Part shown: positions 34,198 to 43,788 of the stretch, piece by piece | Numbering within the stretch: the first letter of the stretch is position 1 | How the letters are laid out: every line of letters begins with the position of its first letter | Assembly: GCF_900100785.1 (NCBI RefSeq) | Contig: NZ_FNCP01000012.1 | Location: 1-64,000, forward strand | Length of the DNA stretch: 64,000 nucleotides | Source: Desulfosporosinus hippei DSM 8344 | Lineage (GTDB): Bacteria > Bacillota > Desulfitobacteriia > Desulfitobacteriales > Desulfitobacteriaceae | Direction of reading: 5' to 3' | The notes under the pieces: model-generated | Seen by the model: only the letters and a program-made list of their open reading frames with translations | Database searches by the model: none | What the model was told of the DNA's origin: nothing | Position numbers and translations under genes: made by a program

Positions 34198-35421
34198 TTA
34201 TTTCGCAGTGGAAGCGTATTTACCATCTTTAATCTCAATATCATCGGCATGTTCTGACCCATGACCGCCCAAGATATTGAAGTTTTCAGCTAAGAATAGA
34301 TAGGCCAAACAAGCTATTGACACTAGTCCTAAGCTGACAACAAACTCTGACACGGCAGGGACATAAGATCCGCCGTATTGGTTCAGATATTTTCCCATTC
34401 CTGTGAACAGTACATCAAACCTGTTCATAACAACTCCACTTACAGTAAGTATTCCAAACCAGATCAGGCCCTTACGGGTGCTGGACAAGGAACTGAATGC
34501 TATGATTATAGGGATGATTACCCCAAAAGTCAGTTCGCTCAGGAACATGATACTGGGCAAATCAAAGGCAAATGCATTGGCGAAGGTTCCTCTTACCACC
34601 ATATCCGTAATCTTTAACATCATATACAAGATCATGGCTCCGGCAGAAATTTTGACCAACCCTCTTAAAACAGGGATTTCTACTTTATGATTGAGTGCCT
34701 TCCCGGCTAGAGTGCTTTCGATAACAATCATACCTGCTCCGACGAAGAAGGAGGATAACAGGAAGAACACCGGCAGAAATGCTGTCCACCAAAGTGGGTT
34801 TACTTTACCTACCATTAGATAAAACAGTTGGCCCAGTGATGATTGGTGCAAGGTTGGCAGAGTAATACCGATGATCAGCATTACAGGCATTGCCTTCTTC
34901 AGGTATTTGTGGGCCCCTTTAAATACTTTCTCGGTTCCAACTTCGCAGAATTCCAAGATCTGAATCACTGTATAACAAGAAATACACCAAAATACTTCAA
35001 ACAATACACTGGCATGTCCCCATGATACGTAAGGTCTCCAGAAGTTGAACCATTGTCCTACTTCAATTAATAAACCGAGTACAACCACAATATAACCTAA
35101 TAATGATGTCAACATTGCACTTCTTGCGATGGGATAAAACTTATCCCGGCGAAGCACATATACTATAAGGGCTGTTCCATATCCGCCTCCTGCCAGGGCT
35201 ACCCCTAACAATACGTCAAATGAAATCCAGAGTCCCCATGGCCACTGGTCGTTTAGGTTGGTTGTCGCACCCAGGCCTAAGACAAAACGCACCAGGATTA
35301 CTGCTATAGCTGCAGCCGCAATGCCCGTAAACACCCATCTCATGGGGGTCATTTTAAACTTCCACTTCACGGTGGACTTTTTAGCGCCTGCTTTACTTAA
35401 AATGGTAGTGACGAGTTCCAT
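34198..35421 (-). CDS. NrfD/HybB-type membrane subunit of the hydrogenase complex
   Basis: 407 residues with about ten membrane helices. The N-terminal pattern (FKMTPMRWVFTGIAAAAIAV, then NDQWPWGLWISFDVLLGVAL) is that of HybB/NrfD quinone-interacting subunits. It probably passes electrons between the periplasmic ferredoxin subunit and menaquinone. It is the third gene of a tight operon after the [FeFe] hydrogenase and the HybA-like subunit (29-base gap). GGAGGG supports the ATG. An acidic tail (GSEHADDIEIKDG) is soluble. Confidence 0.88.
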   Translation of the reverse strand: MELVTTILSKAGAKKSTVKWKFKMTPMRWVFTGIAAAAIAVILVRFVLGLGATTNLNDQWPWGLWISFDVLLGVALAGGGYGTALIVYVLRRDKFYPIARSAMLTSLLGYIVVVLGLLIEVGQWFNFWRPYVSWGHASVLFEVFWCISCYTVIQILEFCEVGTEKVFKGAHKYLKKAMPVMLIIGITLPTLHQSSLGQLFYLMVGKVNPLWWTAFLPVFFLLSSFFVGAGMIVIESTLAGKALNHKVEIPVLRGLVKISAGAMILYMMLKITDMVVRGTFANAFAFDLPSIMFLSELTFGVIIPIIIAFSSLSSTRKGLIWFGILTVSGVVMNRFDVLFTGMGKYLNQYGGSYVPAVSEFVVSLGLVSIACLAYLFLAENFNILGGHGSEHADDIEIKDGKYASTAK

Positions 35422-35450
35422 ACATTTCCCTCCATTCTGTTTTTAGTGTA

Positions 35451-36227
35451 TTAATCTAGAGGTTCCTTGCCCTTATTGTTATAGACATATAATCCGGCTA
35501 ATATGGCCGCCCAGCCGACTCCCACAAAGGGTGTAGCTTTCATATATCCTTCTGTGTAAGAAGGCAATGGCTGGGTTGTTACATCCGTTCTGAATCTCAT
35601 CTTCTCAAATGGCGTATCCGAGATATATAGCCAGGATGTTCCTCCTGCTTCTTTCTCTCCAAATACTCTATCCACATAACCGTTTTCTTTGATTCTCTTT
35701 TTTGCTTCAGCCAGCAATTCTTCTCTTTCCCCAAAGGTAATTGCACCTGTCGGGCACACTGAGGTACAGGCGGTTTCCTGGTTATTAGCGACTCTTGTGG
35801 CGCACATCTGGCATTTCCTTACTCCAGGAATAGCTTTCTTCCATTCGTATCTCAATACGTCAAATGGACATGCCATCATGCAGTAACGGCAGCCTACACA
35901 CAACGACTGATCATAGATAACCGGTCCTTCGGGAAGTTTCTGGAATGCCTTGGAGAAACATGATGATACACAGGCGGGATCTTCACAGTGCATACATTGG
36001 GTTTTGACATATCGTGCGACGGATTCGCCGTCCTTTTCCAGGTCAAAACGATTTATTGAGGTCCATTCTTCAGGCCATAAGCCGTTGTTGGGTTCTTTTG
36101 CTCTGTCTTCAGCAGTTTTGCATTTTTCCTGCTCATCCCATTCAAGTTCATTCCACAATTTACAGGCGACCGAACAGCTTTCACAGCCTATACATTTCGG
36201 TATATCTACGAGTACTCCCTTTGCCAT
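35451..36227 (-). CDS. HybA-like ferredoxin subunit of the hydrogenase complex
   Basis: 258 residues. Four cysteine groups typical of HybA/HmcB proteins bind several [4Fe-4S] clusters: CIGCESCSVACKLW, CMHCEDPACVSSCF, CVGCRYCMMACPFD and CQMCATRVANNQETACTSVC. A C-terminal membrane helix (GVGWAAILAGLYVY) anchors it next to the HybB-like subunit. No Tat signal is visible, so it may be exported by hitchhiking on the Tat-signalled hydrogenase. The ATG at 36227 is chosen for AGGAGG eight bases upstream. Confidence 0.87.
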   Translation of the reverse strand: MAKGVLVDIPKCIGCESCSVACKLWNELEWDEQEKCKTAEDRAKEPNNGLWPEEWTSINRFDLEKDGESVARYVKTQCMHCEDPACVSSCFSKAFQKLPEGPVIYDQSLCVGCRYCMMACPFDVLRYEWKKAIPGVRKCQMCATRVANNQETACTSVCPTGAITFGEREELLAEAKKRIKENGYVDRVFGEKEAGGTSWLYISDTPFEKMRFRTDVTTQPLPSYTEGYMKATPFVGVGWAAILAGLYVYNNKGKEPLD

Positions 36228-36243
36228 TTTTTCCACCTCCTAC

Positions 36244-37821
36244 TTAAAATATTTTTTTGTCTTCGGATTTTTTAGGAATAAAATCATCAGCCCTGGAAAC
36301 ATAATGTGTATGCAGAAGTTCTTCTGCTTTTTCGCTCATCGGAGCGGTTAAGAAATCGGCATAGATTTGTTTGATCTCCGGATTATCATGACTGTTGCGC
36401 AGTTTGGCCTTGGCATCAATATTGTATAAAGACGCAGCACGTCTATTGCGATCTTCGTCTGAAGGAGGTGATGAAGCACGGGGTTGACCGCCGCCATATT
36501 CACAGCCTCCGGGACAAGCCATTATTTCCATGAAAGCCCAAGGAGCATTACCTGCTTTCATCTGATCCATTACCTTTCTGGCGTTAGCCAGACCGGAAAT
36601 TACGGCAACTTTTACATCTCCTACACCGGGAATATTAACTGCAGCTTCTTTAACACCCTGCATTCCTCTTACCGGAGTTAAATTCCAAAGCGCCGCGGGT
36701 GGCTGTTGCCCAGTTATCAGAAAATAGGCAGAACGTACAGCAGCTTCCATAACGCCACCGGTCGTGCCGAAAATTACTCCTGCACCTGTTCCGGTACCCA
36801 TCAACTTATCGTACTCCTCTTCCGGAAGGGAAGCGAAATCGATACCGGCTCGCTTAATCATTCTGGCAAGTTCCCTTGTTGTAAGAACTACATCTACATC
36901 AGGGGAAACATTACTGTCATTTAACTCTTTACTGGCTGAATTCATTTCCGGGCGTTGACATTCAAATTTCTTGGCTGTACAAGGCATGATGGAAACTGAA
37001 AAAATCTTTTTGGGATCTACTTCTTTCTTCTCTGCGAAATAGGTTTTAATTAAAGCGCCTTCCATCTGCTGTGGAGACTTGGCTGATGATAAATTAGGAA
37101 TAAGTTCAGGATAGAAATATTCCACAAACTTAACCCAGCCCGGGCAGCATGATGTCATCTGCGGAATAGGGTGATGCAATTCGCCAGTGACACGTTTAAC
37201 AAGCTCTGTGCCTTCTTCCATAATGGTCAGGTCAGCTGTAAAGTTAGTATCAAAAACTACGTCAAACCCTAGCTTTCTCAAGGCTGCAACTTGTTTGCCC
37301 TGAACATTAGTTCCTACAGGCATACCAAATTCTTCGCCCAGACCAATACGAGTTGCCGGCGCAGTCTGCACTACAACTGTGACGTTGGGATCTGCGAGAG
37401 CTTTGAATACTTTATTAACGTCATCCCGTTCTGAAATTGCTCCGGATGGGCACCATTGAATACATTGCCCACAATTCACACAAACAAAATCCTTTTTAAT
37501 GGGCAGTTCATAATTTCCAAAAACCGATTGAATTCGCTCACATACTTCAATACATTGTCCACAAAGAATACACTTTTGGTCATCTCTGACAATAGCCGGG
37601 TTCGCTGGATCAATGGGAACGCGACCGCGAACGTTGGTAGGCCAGTTACCTGGTGCGTTGTATTGGGTCGGCATCCAGCCATTGCCGCCAATGGCTTCAT
37701 CAGCTGTTGCTGGGTCTCCACAACCAGTCAAGTTTAGCGAGATACCGACCAAACCTGCTGTTCCTCCAACAAACTTGAGAAAAGAACGTCTAGACAAATT
37801 TTTTACTGCTTTGCTTGCCAT
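36244..37821 (-). CDS. Tat-exported [FeFe] hydrogenase
   Basis: 525 residues. The Tat signal (SRRSFLKFVGGTAGLVGISL) ends in a lipobox-like LTGC. Two ferredoxin-type clusters (CILCGQCIEVCERI, CVNCGQCIQWCPSG) precede the H-cluster domain with all three signatures: TSCCPGWVKFVEYF, MPCTAKKFECQRPE and MACPGGCEYGGGQP. The C-terminal small-subunit-like domain (RAASLYNIDAKAKLRNSHDN) is fused. Export, lipid anchoring and the HybA/HybB-like partners suggest an uptake hydrogenase feeding menaquinone, or the reverse. The ATG at 37821 follows AGAGGTGG. No HydE/F/G maturases are in the window. Confidence 0.92.
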   Translation of the reverse strand: MASKAVKNLSRRSFLKFVGGTAGLVGISLNLTGCGDPATADEAIGGNGWMPTQYNAPGNWPTNVRGRVPIDPANPAIVRDDQKCILCGQCIEVCERIQSVFGNYELPIKKDFVCVNCGQCIQWCPSGAISERDDVNKVFKALADPNVTVVVQTAPATRIGLGEEFGMPVGTNVQGKQVAALRKLGFDVVFDTNFTADLTIMEEGTELVKRVTGELHHPIPQMTSCCPGWVKFVEYFYPELIPNLSSAKSPQQMEGALIKTYFAEKKEVDPKKIFSVSIMPCTAKKFECQRPEMNSASKELNDSNVSPDVDVVLTTRELARMIKRAGIDFASLPEEEYDKLMGTGTGAGVIFGTTGGVMEAAVRSAYFLITGQQPPAALWNLTPVRGMQGVKEAAVNIPGVGDVKVAVISGLANARKVMDQMKAGNAPWAFMEIMACPGGCEYGGGQPRASSPPSDEDRNRRAASLYNIDAKAKLRNSHDNPEIKQIYADFLTAPMSEKAEELLHTHYVSRADDFIPKKSEDKKIF

Positions 37822-38332
37822 GTGTTTTGCCACCTCTTTTTAGTAAACTCTCTTTGCAAAATTGCTGTTGAATCTCATCAAAAGCTGTTTTATTTGCATT
37901 CTTTAAGTTCAATGGTTACAATATCTAAATGTTTAAATTGTAAAAGATAAAACTTTCACTTGTTTTTGTGAACTTTTACACTTATAGTTTACAGAGCAAT
38001 CGATTTAAGAGTTTTGAGTTTGATCGTGTTAGGGGTTTCCTCGGGGAAGAATGAAATTACTTACACTAATTTAACAAAATAAAAATGGTTTGTAATTTGA
38101 ATTGGTAATGAATAATAGCTGTTTGAAGTTAATGGTTGTGAAATCTGTCGAAACAATTTTGAATTTGAGGACTTAAGATTAGTGCTCCTTTCTTCGAAAT
38201 GTTTGTTGGACGAAACATTCAACTCTTTATAGTATTAATCTCTACCTATTATCTGTCACGTTTAAGTACATAAAAAAAATTTTTAGTAGTTAAATAAACA
38301 TTTAGAAGGTTTTGAAACTATTGAACATCAAA
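37822..38332. other. hydrogenase upstream region
   Basis: More than 500 AT-rich bases. A dyad TGTGAACTTTTACA (37967-37980) resembles CRP/FNR-family half-sites (TGTnAA/TTnACA) and lies about 146 bases upstream of the ATG. No ORF is supported. Confidence 0.4.
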
Positions 38333-38363
38333 TTACAAAAAGGCTCAAAGAGCCTTTTTGTAA
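38333..38363. terminator. bidirectional terminator
   Basis: A 14-bp perfect stem TTACAAAAAGGCTC / GAGCCTTTTTGTAA with a three-base loop. It separates the aminotransferase transcript from the hydrogenase region. Confidence 0.8.
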
Positions 38364-38602
38364 GGGATTGAGCTGATTTGGTCATTGTAGAAAAGATCTG
38401 CCCTCTCGATCTATTAATAAAAGAAATTAACAAGTATAAAATTCCTTAAAAGGAATATTTATGCAAATTTATGCGGAAGTTTGCCTAAAAACCTTATCGC
38501 TTTTTTCTGAGCACCAATTCTCATCCACTGGGAATAGCCATTCATAATAAGAAAATTTCGGATTTTTATATCTACATCGCCTTAATCTCGATTTCGATCT
38601 TG

Positions 38603-39775
38603 CTAAATCATTTCAACACACTCGATAAGCTCCTTAGCCACATATTCCGCTTCATCAACCGTCAGCTTCGAATAAAGGGGCAGTGTGATTTCATTGGCAT
38701 ACTGGGCATGGGCATTCGGATAATCTTCCAGCCTATAACCCAGGTTTCGATAGAAGGTGAACATCGGCAGCGGCATAAAGTGTACATTTGTGGCAATATC
38801 TTTCTCACCTAACATCGATATTACGCGATCCCTTTGATCCTCACTAAAATCTTTAAGCCTTAGGGTATATAAATGATAGTTTGTTGCTACTTCATGATTT
38901 TTATCAAGCGGCAGAATCGCCCATTCTTTTGCGCCAAGTATTTCGCTATATACTTCATGGATTTCGGCTCTTTTTCTGATCATTTCTTCATGCCGTCGTA
39001 GTTGAACACGCCCAATTGCTGCCATAATATCGGTCATATTACATTTGAATCCATCGGTCAAGATATCGTATTTCCAAGCACCGGCTTGGGTTTTTGACAA
39101 AGCATCCTTATTTTGTCCATGTAAGGATGTATATTTGAATTCCCGATATAAGTCTTCCTTGCCCTTAAAACTGTTGTCATTATAAGTAATGGCACCTCCT
39201 TCTGCTGTGGTTAAGTTCTTTACAGCATGAAAAGAAAACACATGAAAATCCATCTGCCCTCCCACTTTTTGCCCCTTATACGCAGCTCCGAAGGAATGAG
39301 CGGAATCAGAAATCAAAGTTATATCTTCGCGACCCAGTGTCTTGAGGTTCTGCCGTATACCATCATAGTCAACCGGCACTCCGGCAATGTCAACGGTCAT
39401 TATCGCCTTTGTCTTTGGTGTAATCGCGCTATAAATCTTCTCTTCATCAATCAGAAAGCTTCCTTTCTTAACATCGACAAAGGTGGGCATAATTCCACGA
39501 TGAACAAGTACATTGGAGGTTGCAGCATAGGTGTAAGGAGTTGTTATCACTTCGTCATCTCCACCTATACCTAACACTTTTAAAATCAGCTCCATGCCTG
39601 CTGTAGCACTGTTTAAAGCAACTGCATACCGGGTACCGCAATAATCTGCTAATTCTTGTTCAAACAATGCTGTGTTAGGCCCTGTGGTGATCCAGCCGGA
39701 TCTTAGAATTTCTGAAACGGCGGAAATTTCTTCTTCTGTTATATCAGGGGGTGAAAAGGGTATTTTTTTGTACAT
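38603..39775 (-). CDS. DegT/DnrJ/EryC1-family sugar aminotransferase
   Basis: 390 residues of the PLP-dependent DegT family. N-terminal FSPPDITEEEISAVSEILRS is typical. ALNSATAGMELILKVLGIGG and PYTYAATSNVLVHRG fit the cofactor pocket. The lysine site is HVFSFHAVKNLTTAEGG, and ISDSAHSFGA carries the conserved aspartate-histidine. Family members transaminate UDP-linked 4-keto sugars for surface polysaccharides. No other sugar genes are adjacent, so the pathway is unknown. Confidence 0.85.
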   Translation of the reverse strand: MYKKIPFSPPDITEEEISAVSEILRSGWITTGPNTALFEQELADYCGTRYAVALNSATAGMELILKVLGIGGDDEVITTPYTYAATSNVLVHRGIMPTFVDVKKGSFLIDEEKIYSAITPKTKAIMTVDIAGVPVDYDGIRQNLKTLGREDITLISDSAHSFGAAYKGQKVGGQMDFHVFSFHAVKNLTTAEGGAITYNDNSFKGKEDLYREFKYTSLHGQNKDALSKTQAGAWKYDILTDGFKCNMTDIMAAIGRVQLRRHEEMIRKRAEIHEVYSEILGAKEWAILPLDKNHEVATNYHLYTLRLKDFSEDQRDRVISMLGEKDIATNVHFMPLPMFTFYRNLGYRLEDYPNAHAQYANEITLPLYSKLTVDEAEYVAKELIECVEMI

Positions 39776-39866
39776 TATTAAACGCCTCCATAATACATTT
39801 CAAGAACTCTTAAATAGGTTTGCTTTTTTTTTATTTATTTATCTCTCTCATTCAGACAATCTTCTG

Positions 39867-40643
39867 TTAAAGGTAGTTTTCCTGGGCGATTAAGACCTTA
39901 ACCCCTAATCCTTCAATTCTCTCAATTTCCTCATCGGGTGCTTCCCAATCAGTGATAAGTATGTCTAAATCCTGCAAATCAATGGTTTTGGCAAAAAATT
40001 CTGTTCCTACTTTGTCAAAATTAGCCAGGCAGACAGTTTGACGTGAAACTTCTGCTACGGTTCTTTGAAAAATTGCTCCTTCGGGAGTTGAGCTACTCAG
40101 ACCATGTTTTGCCGAGATTCCTCCACCGGTTAAGAAAGCCGTATCTAAGCGTAAGGTTCTCATGAATTCAGTGGCTAAAGGATCGACGATTCCTTCTTCA
40201 CTTTTAACTTTTCCGCAGACGATATAGGTTTCAATATTGGGGCGATGTTGAAGTTTATCAGCAATAACCAGTGAATTCGTGATTACTGTATAATTCCAAT
40301 CTACCGGTAGATATTTCAACAAAACATAGTGGATACTGGCCCCGCCGATAAAAATAGTATCCCCCGGCTCGATAAATGAAGTAGCTAGCTTAGCCACTGC
40401 ATTTTGATGCTCAGTTCCCTCACTATACCTAATCCGATCATCAATGGGAAATCTTCTGACCTTTGATAAAGGTACCGCCCCTCCGTGAGTTCTTTTTATA
40501 AGACCCTTTTGTTCCATGGTCGTAAGATCTCTGCGAATGGTATCAATGGAAACTTCAAATTCTTGCGCCAGCTCTTTGGCAAATACCCTACCGAGAGACT
40601 TAAGTTTTGCAAGGATTACCTCTTGACGTTCCTCAGCAAACAT
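39867..40643 (-). CDS. DeoR-family transcriptional regulator
   Basis: 258 residues. The N-terminal DeoR helix-turn-helix (ERQEVILAKLKSLGRVFAKE, then SIDTIRRDLTTMEQKGLIKR and THGGAV) and the sensor domain (ITNSLVIADKL, FLTGGGISAKHGLSS, ANFDKVGTE) are clear. DeoR proteins usually sense phosphorylated sugars. The ATG at 40643 has CGAGGAG nine bases upstream and is preferred to 40718. The neighbouring aminotransferase (92 bases downstream) may be its target. Confidence 0.85.
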   Translation of the reverse strand: MFAEERQEVILAKLKSLGRVFAKELAQEFEVSIDTIRRDLTTMEQKGLIKRTHGGAVPLSKVRRFPIDDRIRYSEGTEHQNAVAKLATSFIEPGDTIFIGGASIHYVLLKYLPVDWNYTVITNSLVIADKLQHRPNIETYIVCGKVKSEEGIVDPLATEFMRTLRLDTAFLTGGGISAKHGLSSSTPEGAIFQRTVAEVSRQTVCLANFDKVGTEFFAKTIDLQDLDILITDWEAPDEEIERIEGLGVKVLIAQENYL

Positions 40644-40838
40644 ATTTAACAACTCCTCGTTGCTAATTATATCACGTTTTATGCTGTTTTCCACCGCTTT
40701 TTCTGCACGCTCATGCACTAATTTGCTTCTTTAGTTATTGTAAGCTATTGCAGAGAAACCTTATAACTGGACATAACCCAATGTTCAGCTAATAGAAGGG
40801 GATCGGCTATACCCAAATTTAACTTCATAACCTAAAGC

Positions 40839-40880
40839 AAAACGGTCTCTTCCACTTCTACAATGGAAAAGACCGTTTTT
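40839..40880. terminator. Rho-independent terminator
   Basis: AAAACGGTCT / AGACCGTTTT enclosing TTCCA/TGGAA, downstream of the membrane gene at 40908. T-run on the plus strand. Confidence 0.7.
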
Positions 40881-40907
40881 TATAGAAATAACCACTTTGA
40901 ATTGAGC

Positions 40908-41348
40908 TTATTTATCATCATCAAATTCTTGTTCGTACTTATGACCTTTGTAGCGATTATACCTATTGGCGACACCAAAGATCCCAATAAATAGTGCTAA
41001 AAATGAACTTACACCCACTACGGAATTTTGCCAGTCATAGACTGGGGACTCCTGCATCGAATTGAGAATGACCACCGCTGATATGACCACTAATACTAAA
41101 ATTGTTATGACTAAATTCCTTATGGATTGCTTACTCTTACTGTAAACACTTACCTTCAGGATATGCATTCTTATAAACTGATAGAGCGGGAAAAATATCA
41201 TAATTACATATTCAGTAATACATTCCTCCAAACTCATATTGAGTATCAGAGTTTTTACTAAAAACGAAAAGACTACGCCTATAAATACTATCATAGCCAT
41301 TTCACTTCTGATTTTATTTTTTGCTTGCTCAATTCTTTCATCCTTCAT
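40908..41348 (-). CDS. membrane protein paired with an XRE regulator (DUF6773-like)
   Basis: 146 residues with four hydrophobic segments and an acidic end (YEQEFDDDK). The N-terminus MKDERIEQAKNKIRSEMAMI and the arrangement behind a short XRE repressor match small DUF6773-type membrane proteins. The ATG at 41348 has GGGAGG ten bases upstream. It lies five bases after the regulator stop, so the two are one operon. Function unknown. Confidence 0.7.
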   Translation of the reverse strand: MKDERIEQAKNKIRSEMAMIVFIGVVFSFLVKTLILNMSLEECITEYVIMIFFPLYQFIRMHILKVSVYSKSKQSIRNLVITILVLVVISAVVILNSMQESPVYDWQNSVVGVSSFLALFIGIFGVANRYNRYKGHKYEQEFDDDK

Positions 41349-41353
41349 CTTCT

Positions 41354-41548
41354 TTATACCTCCCAAAAAATATCGTTTAATGTTTTACCTAAGGTTTTGC
41401 AGATAGCTATGCACAATTGTAATGATGGATTAAACTTCCCAGCTTCAATCATACCGATAGTTTGTCTTGTTACCCCCACCGCTTCTGCCAGTTCCTCTTG
41501 AGACATATCCAAAATAGCTCTTGCTGATTTCATTTTAAGATTCTTCAA
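41354..41548 (-). CDS. short XRE-family repressor
   Basis: 64 residues, essentially one Cro/C1 helix-turn-helix: MSQEELAEAVGVTRQTIGMI, then EAGKFNPSLQLCIAICKTLG. The TTG start at 41548 follows GGGAGGGAGAG. Short regulators of this kind commonly repress their own operon with a membrane protein. A promoter with two direct ACTATATAT repeats lies 18-60 bases upstream. Confidence 0.82.
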   Translation of the reverse strand: MKNLKMKSARAILDMSQEELAEAVGVTRQTIGMIEAGKFNPSLQLCIAICKTLGKTLNDIFWEV

Positions 41549-41572
41549 TAACTCTCCCTCCCCACATTGCAA

Positions 41573-41609
41573 ATTATACACTATATATATCATTTTGTAA
41601 ACTATATAT
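41573..41609 (-). promoter_or_regulatory. promoter with paired operator repeats of the XRE operon
   Basis: On the minus strand TTTACA (41601-41596), 17 bases and TATAAT (41578-41573). Two ACTATATAT repeats at 41580-41588 and 41601-41609 are spaced 21 bases, two helical turns, and overlap the spacer and -35. Confidence 0.65.
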
Positions 41610-41730
41610 TGCATTATGAGAAAAAAAAGCTCTGCCTTCTTGCATTTCGATTTGCAATTAAGGCCGTCTTGCTGCCTCATACCTTAAAGCGAGCAGACAT
41701 TGATAGTGCTTTCCTAATCGATTGAATTTG

Positions 41731-43521
41731 TCAAGCAGAAAATGAATGAAGTTCAGCTTCAGATTTACTGGCGTCCTGTCCTGGTTCTGGTATCGGAAAC
41801 AGGATGCAGAAACTTGTCCCGGTAGAGCTAGAAAGGACACGAATCTTAGCATTGTGAGATTCAGCAATTCTATACGATGTCGCTAACCCCAGTCCCGTGC
41901 CGTAGTTTTTAGTCGTAAAGAAGGGGGTTCCTAGCTTGTTAAGGTTTTCTTGTGGTATGCCACATCCCTCGTCAATAATCTCGAGGGCGACCATATTATC
42001 TTCTCCAAAACTTTTTATCGTAAGTGAGCGGCCTGCATCCATAGATTCCAGACCATTGCGGACTAAATTTAGAACCATTTGAGAGATTTCTTTACAATTT
42101 AGCTGTAGGTCAGGAATCTCACCAGGAAGGAGATGAATTTGTTTATTTTGATTAGTAGCATCTGCGCTTAAAAGCGGATATAAATTATTGAGGATTTCAT
42201 TTAAATTCATGGTTTTCAGGTCTGCTTGTTTGATCTGAGCGAGTGAAAGAAATTCGGTGATGATGGCATTGGCCCGATCCAATTCGGAAATCATTAGCTC
42301 GAAGGTTGATTTTTGGTCTCCAAACATTGATTTCGAGCCCAATAGTTGTAGATATCCACGTACTACCGTAAGGGGATTGCGAATTTCATGAGCAAGTCCT
42401 GAGGCTAATTGCCCCACAAGGTAAAGTCGATCAAGTCTTGCTAATTCGTATTCTGTTATTTTTCGGCTTGTAATATCTCTAAGATAACAAGTCAGGCCAC
42501 TTTCCATTGGGTACGCCCTAACTTCCAACCATTTATCCCCTAACTCCTTAGATAAGAATTCAAAGGAGACCGACTTCTTTTCAGTAAGTACCTCGTAGAA
42601 GTGATTTAGGACGGTGTCAGTGACCCAGCATAATTCAGTTATTATTTTTCCTGCTAACTCAGCGTGAGATTTGGCGAAGGCAATATTTCCAGCACGATTG
42701 ATATAGGTTATTTGCCAGTTCTTATCGATAGCAAAAAAACCATCTGGCATATTCTTTATAATATCCGCGATAAATTGGTTACTGCGAGAAAGTTCCGCCT
42801 CTAAGGTTAAGTATTTGGTAAGTTGCTCTATTTTTTCCGTTTGCATCTGTTCCCGTTCAGAAGTCTCTGATTTAAGTAATTTATTCGCATTCAACAATTC
42901 ACTTGTTCGTTCCTTCACTAACCACTCTAAATTGTATTTATTATATAATTCTCTTTCTGTATATCTATAAAGGATTATTGAAATAAAAAGTGCCATGGGG
43001 AAGACTAAAGAAGCATTCATTAAATTAGCTTGAAAAGTTTCTAAGTTTGTCTGATTTATATATAAACCAACTATTAGGAGTAAATAAGATTGTATAAATA
43101 AAAGACTTGAGTAGCTAGGTCTTAACGAAAACAAAATTGAGATACAAAGACAACAAATAATATATACTGAAATTTGACCATTCAGATAGGGAGATACCCA
43201 ACCCGATAGTAAAGAACTCATGTTTAGACCCAGAAAGAGATTAACCTGCAAATAGATTTCTTTTTGAGATTCTTTATCTAAATAAGTGATCAAGATACCA
43301 TAGACCGCTATGCAAAAATAGGATATATGAATATAGCATAATAATTTATAGGCATTATTAGTTTGCCATAAGCCTGTGACTCTGTTATTGTTATCGATCA
43401 ATAATATGATTGAGATTAAGATCAAAAACATGATTGATAGACATTTCATCCTTTTATTGTTAATAATCCTAATATCACACCTAATTCTCATGTTTTGTTT
43501 TTCTAAATCAGTGCTCAACAT
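41731..43521 (-). CDS. membrane PAS sensor histidine kinase (KinB-like)
   Basis: About 596 residues. Six to seven N-terminal membrane helices (about 29-195) are followed by a coiled coil (ELLNANKLLKSETSERE) and a PAS domain (IIKNMPDGFFAIDKNWQITY, INRAGNIAFAKSHAELAGK). The kinase core has GQLASGLAHEIRNPLTVVRG with the phosphorylated His, NLVRNGLESMDAGRSL, EIIDEGCGIP and GTGLGLATSYRI. The architecture resembles sporulation phosphorelay kinases. The ATG at 43521 with AGGAGG is chosen. It is an orphan, with no response regulator nearby. Confidence 0.87.
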   Translation of the reverse strand: MLSTDLEKQNMRIRCDIRIINNKRMKCLSIMFLILISIILLIDNNNRVTGLWQTNNAYKLLCYIHISYFCIAVYGILITYLDKESQKEIYLQVNLFLGLNMSSLLSGWVSPYLNGQISVYIICCLCISILFSLRPSYSSLLFIQSYLLLIVGLYINQTNLETFQANLMNASLVFPMALFISIILYRYTERELYNKYNLEWLVKERTSELLNANKLLKSETSEREQMQTEKIEQLTKYLTLEAELSRSNQFIADIIKNMPDGFFAIDKNWQITYINRAGNIAFAKSHAELAGKIITELCWVTDTVLNHFYEVLTEKKSVSFEFLSKELGDKWLEVRAYPMESGLTCYLRDITSRKITEYELARLDRLYLVGQLASGLAHEIRNPLTVVRGYLQLLGSKSMFGDQKSTFELMISELDRANAIITEFLSLAQIKQADLKTMNLNEILNNLYPLLSADATNQNKQIHLLPGEIPDLQLNCKEISQMVLNLVRNGLESMDAGRSLTIKSFGEDNMVALEIIDEGCGIPQENLNKLGTPFFTTKNYGTGLGLATSYRIAESHNAKIRVLSSSTGTSFCILFPIPEPGQDASKSEAELHSFSA

Positions 43522-43679
43522 GATCCTCCTAAAGCCCAAAAACTAATTAAAAACTGGGAGATTACCAATGTATTTATCAGTTTGATACTTCCACGTTGTC
43601 CCTGATATTCCTGCTATTTGCATGAAACTTTCGGAAAAATTGAAATATCCAGTCGAATGAACAAAAGAACCGCGAAAAA

Positions 43680-43706
43680 AATGCCCTAGCATTTAGCTAG
43701 AGCATT
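43680..43706 (-). terminator. greA terminator
   Basis: AATGCCCTAGC / GCTAGAGCATT with a five-base loop, followed by seven T on the minus strand. Confidence 0.8.
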
Positions 43707-43788
43707 TCCACATGCAATCTACTCACTTATGAATTTAGGGGAGTAGTAAAATCACCTAAATCCCAGGATTTGAATTTCCATAGGACGC

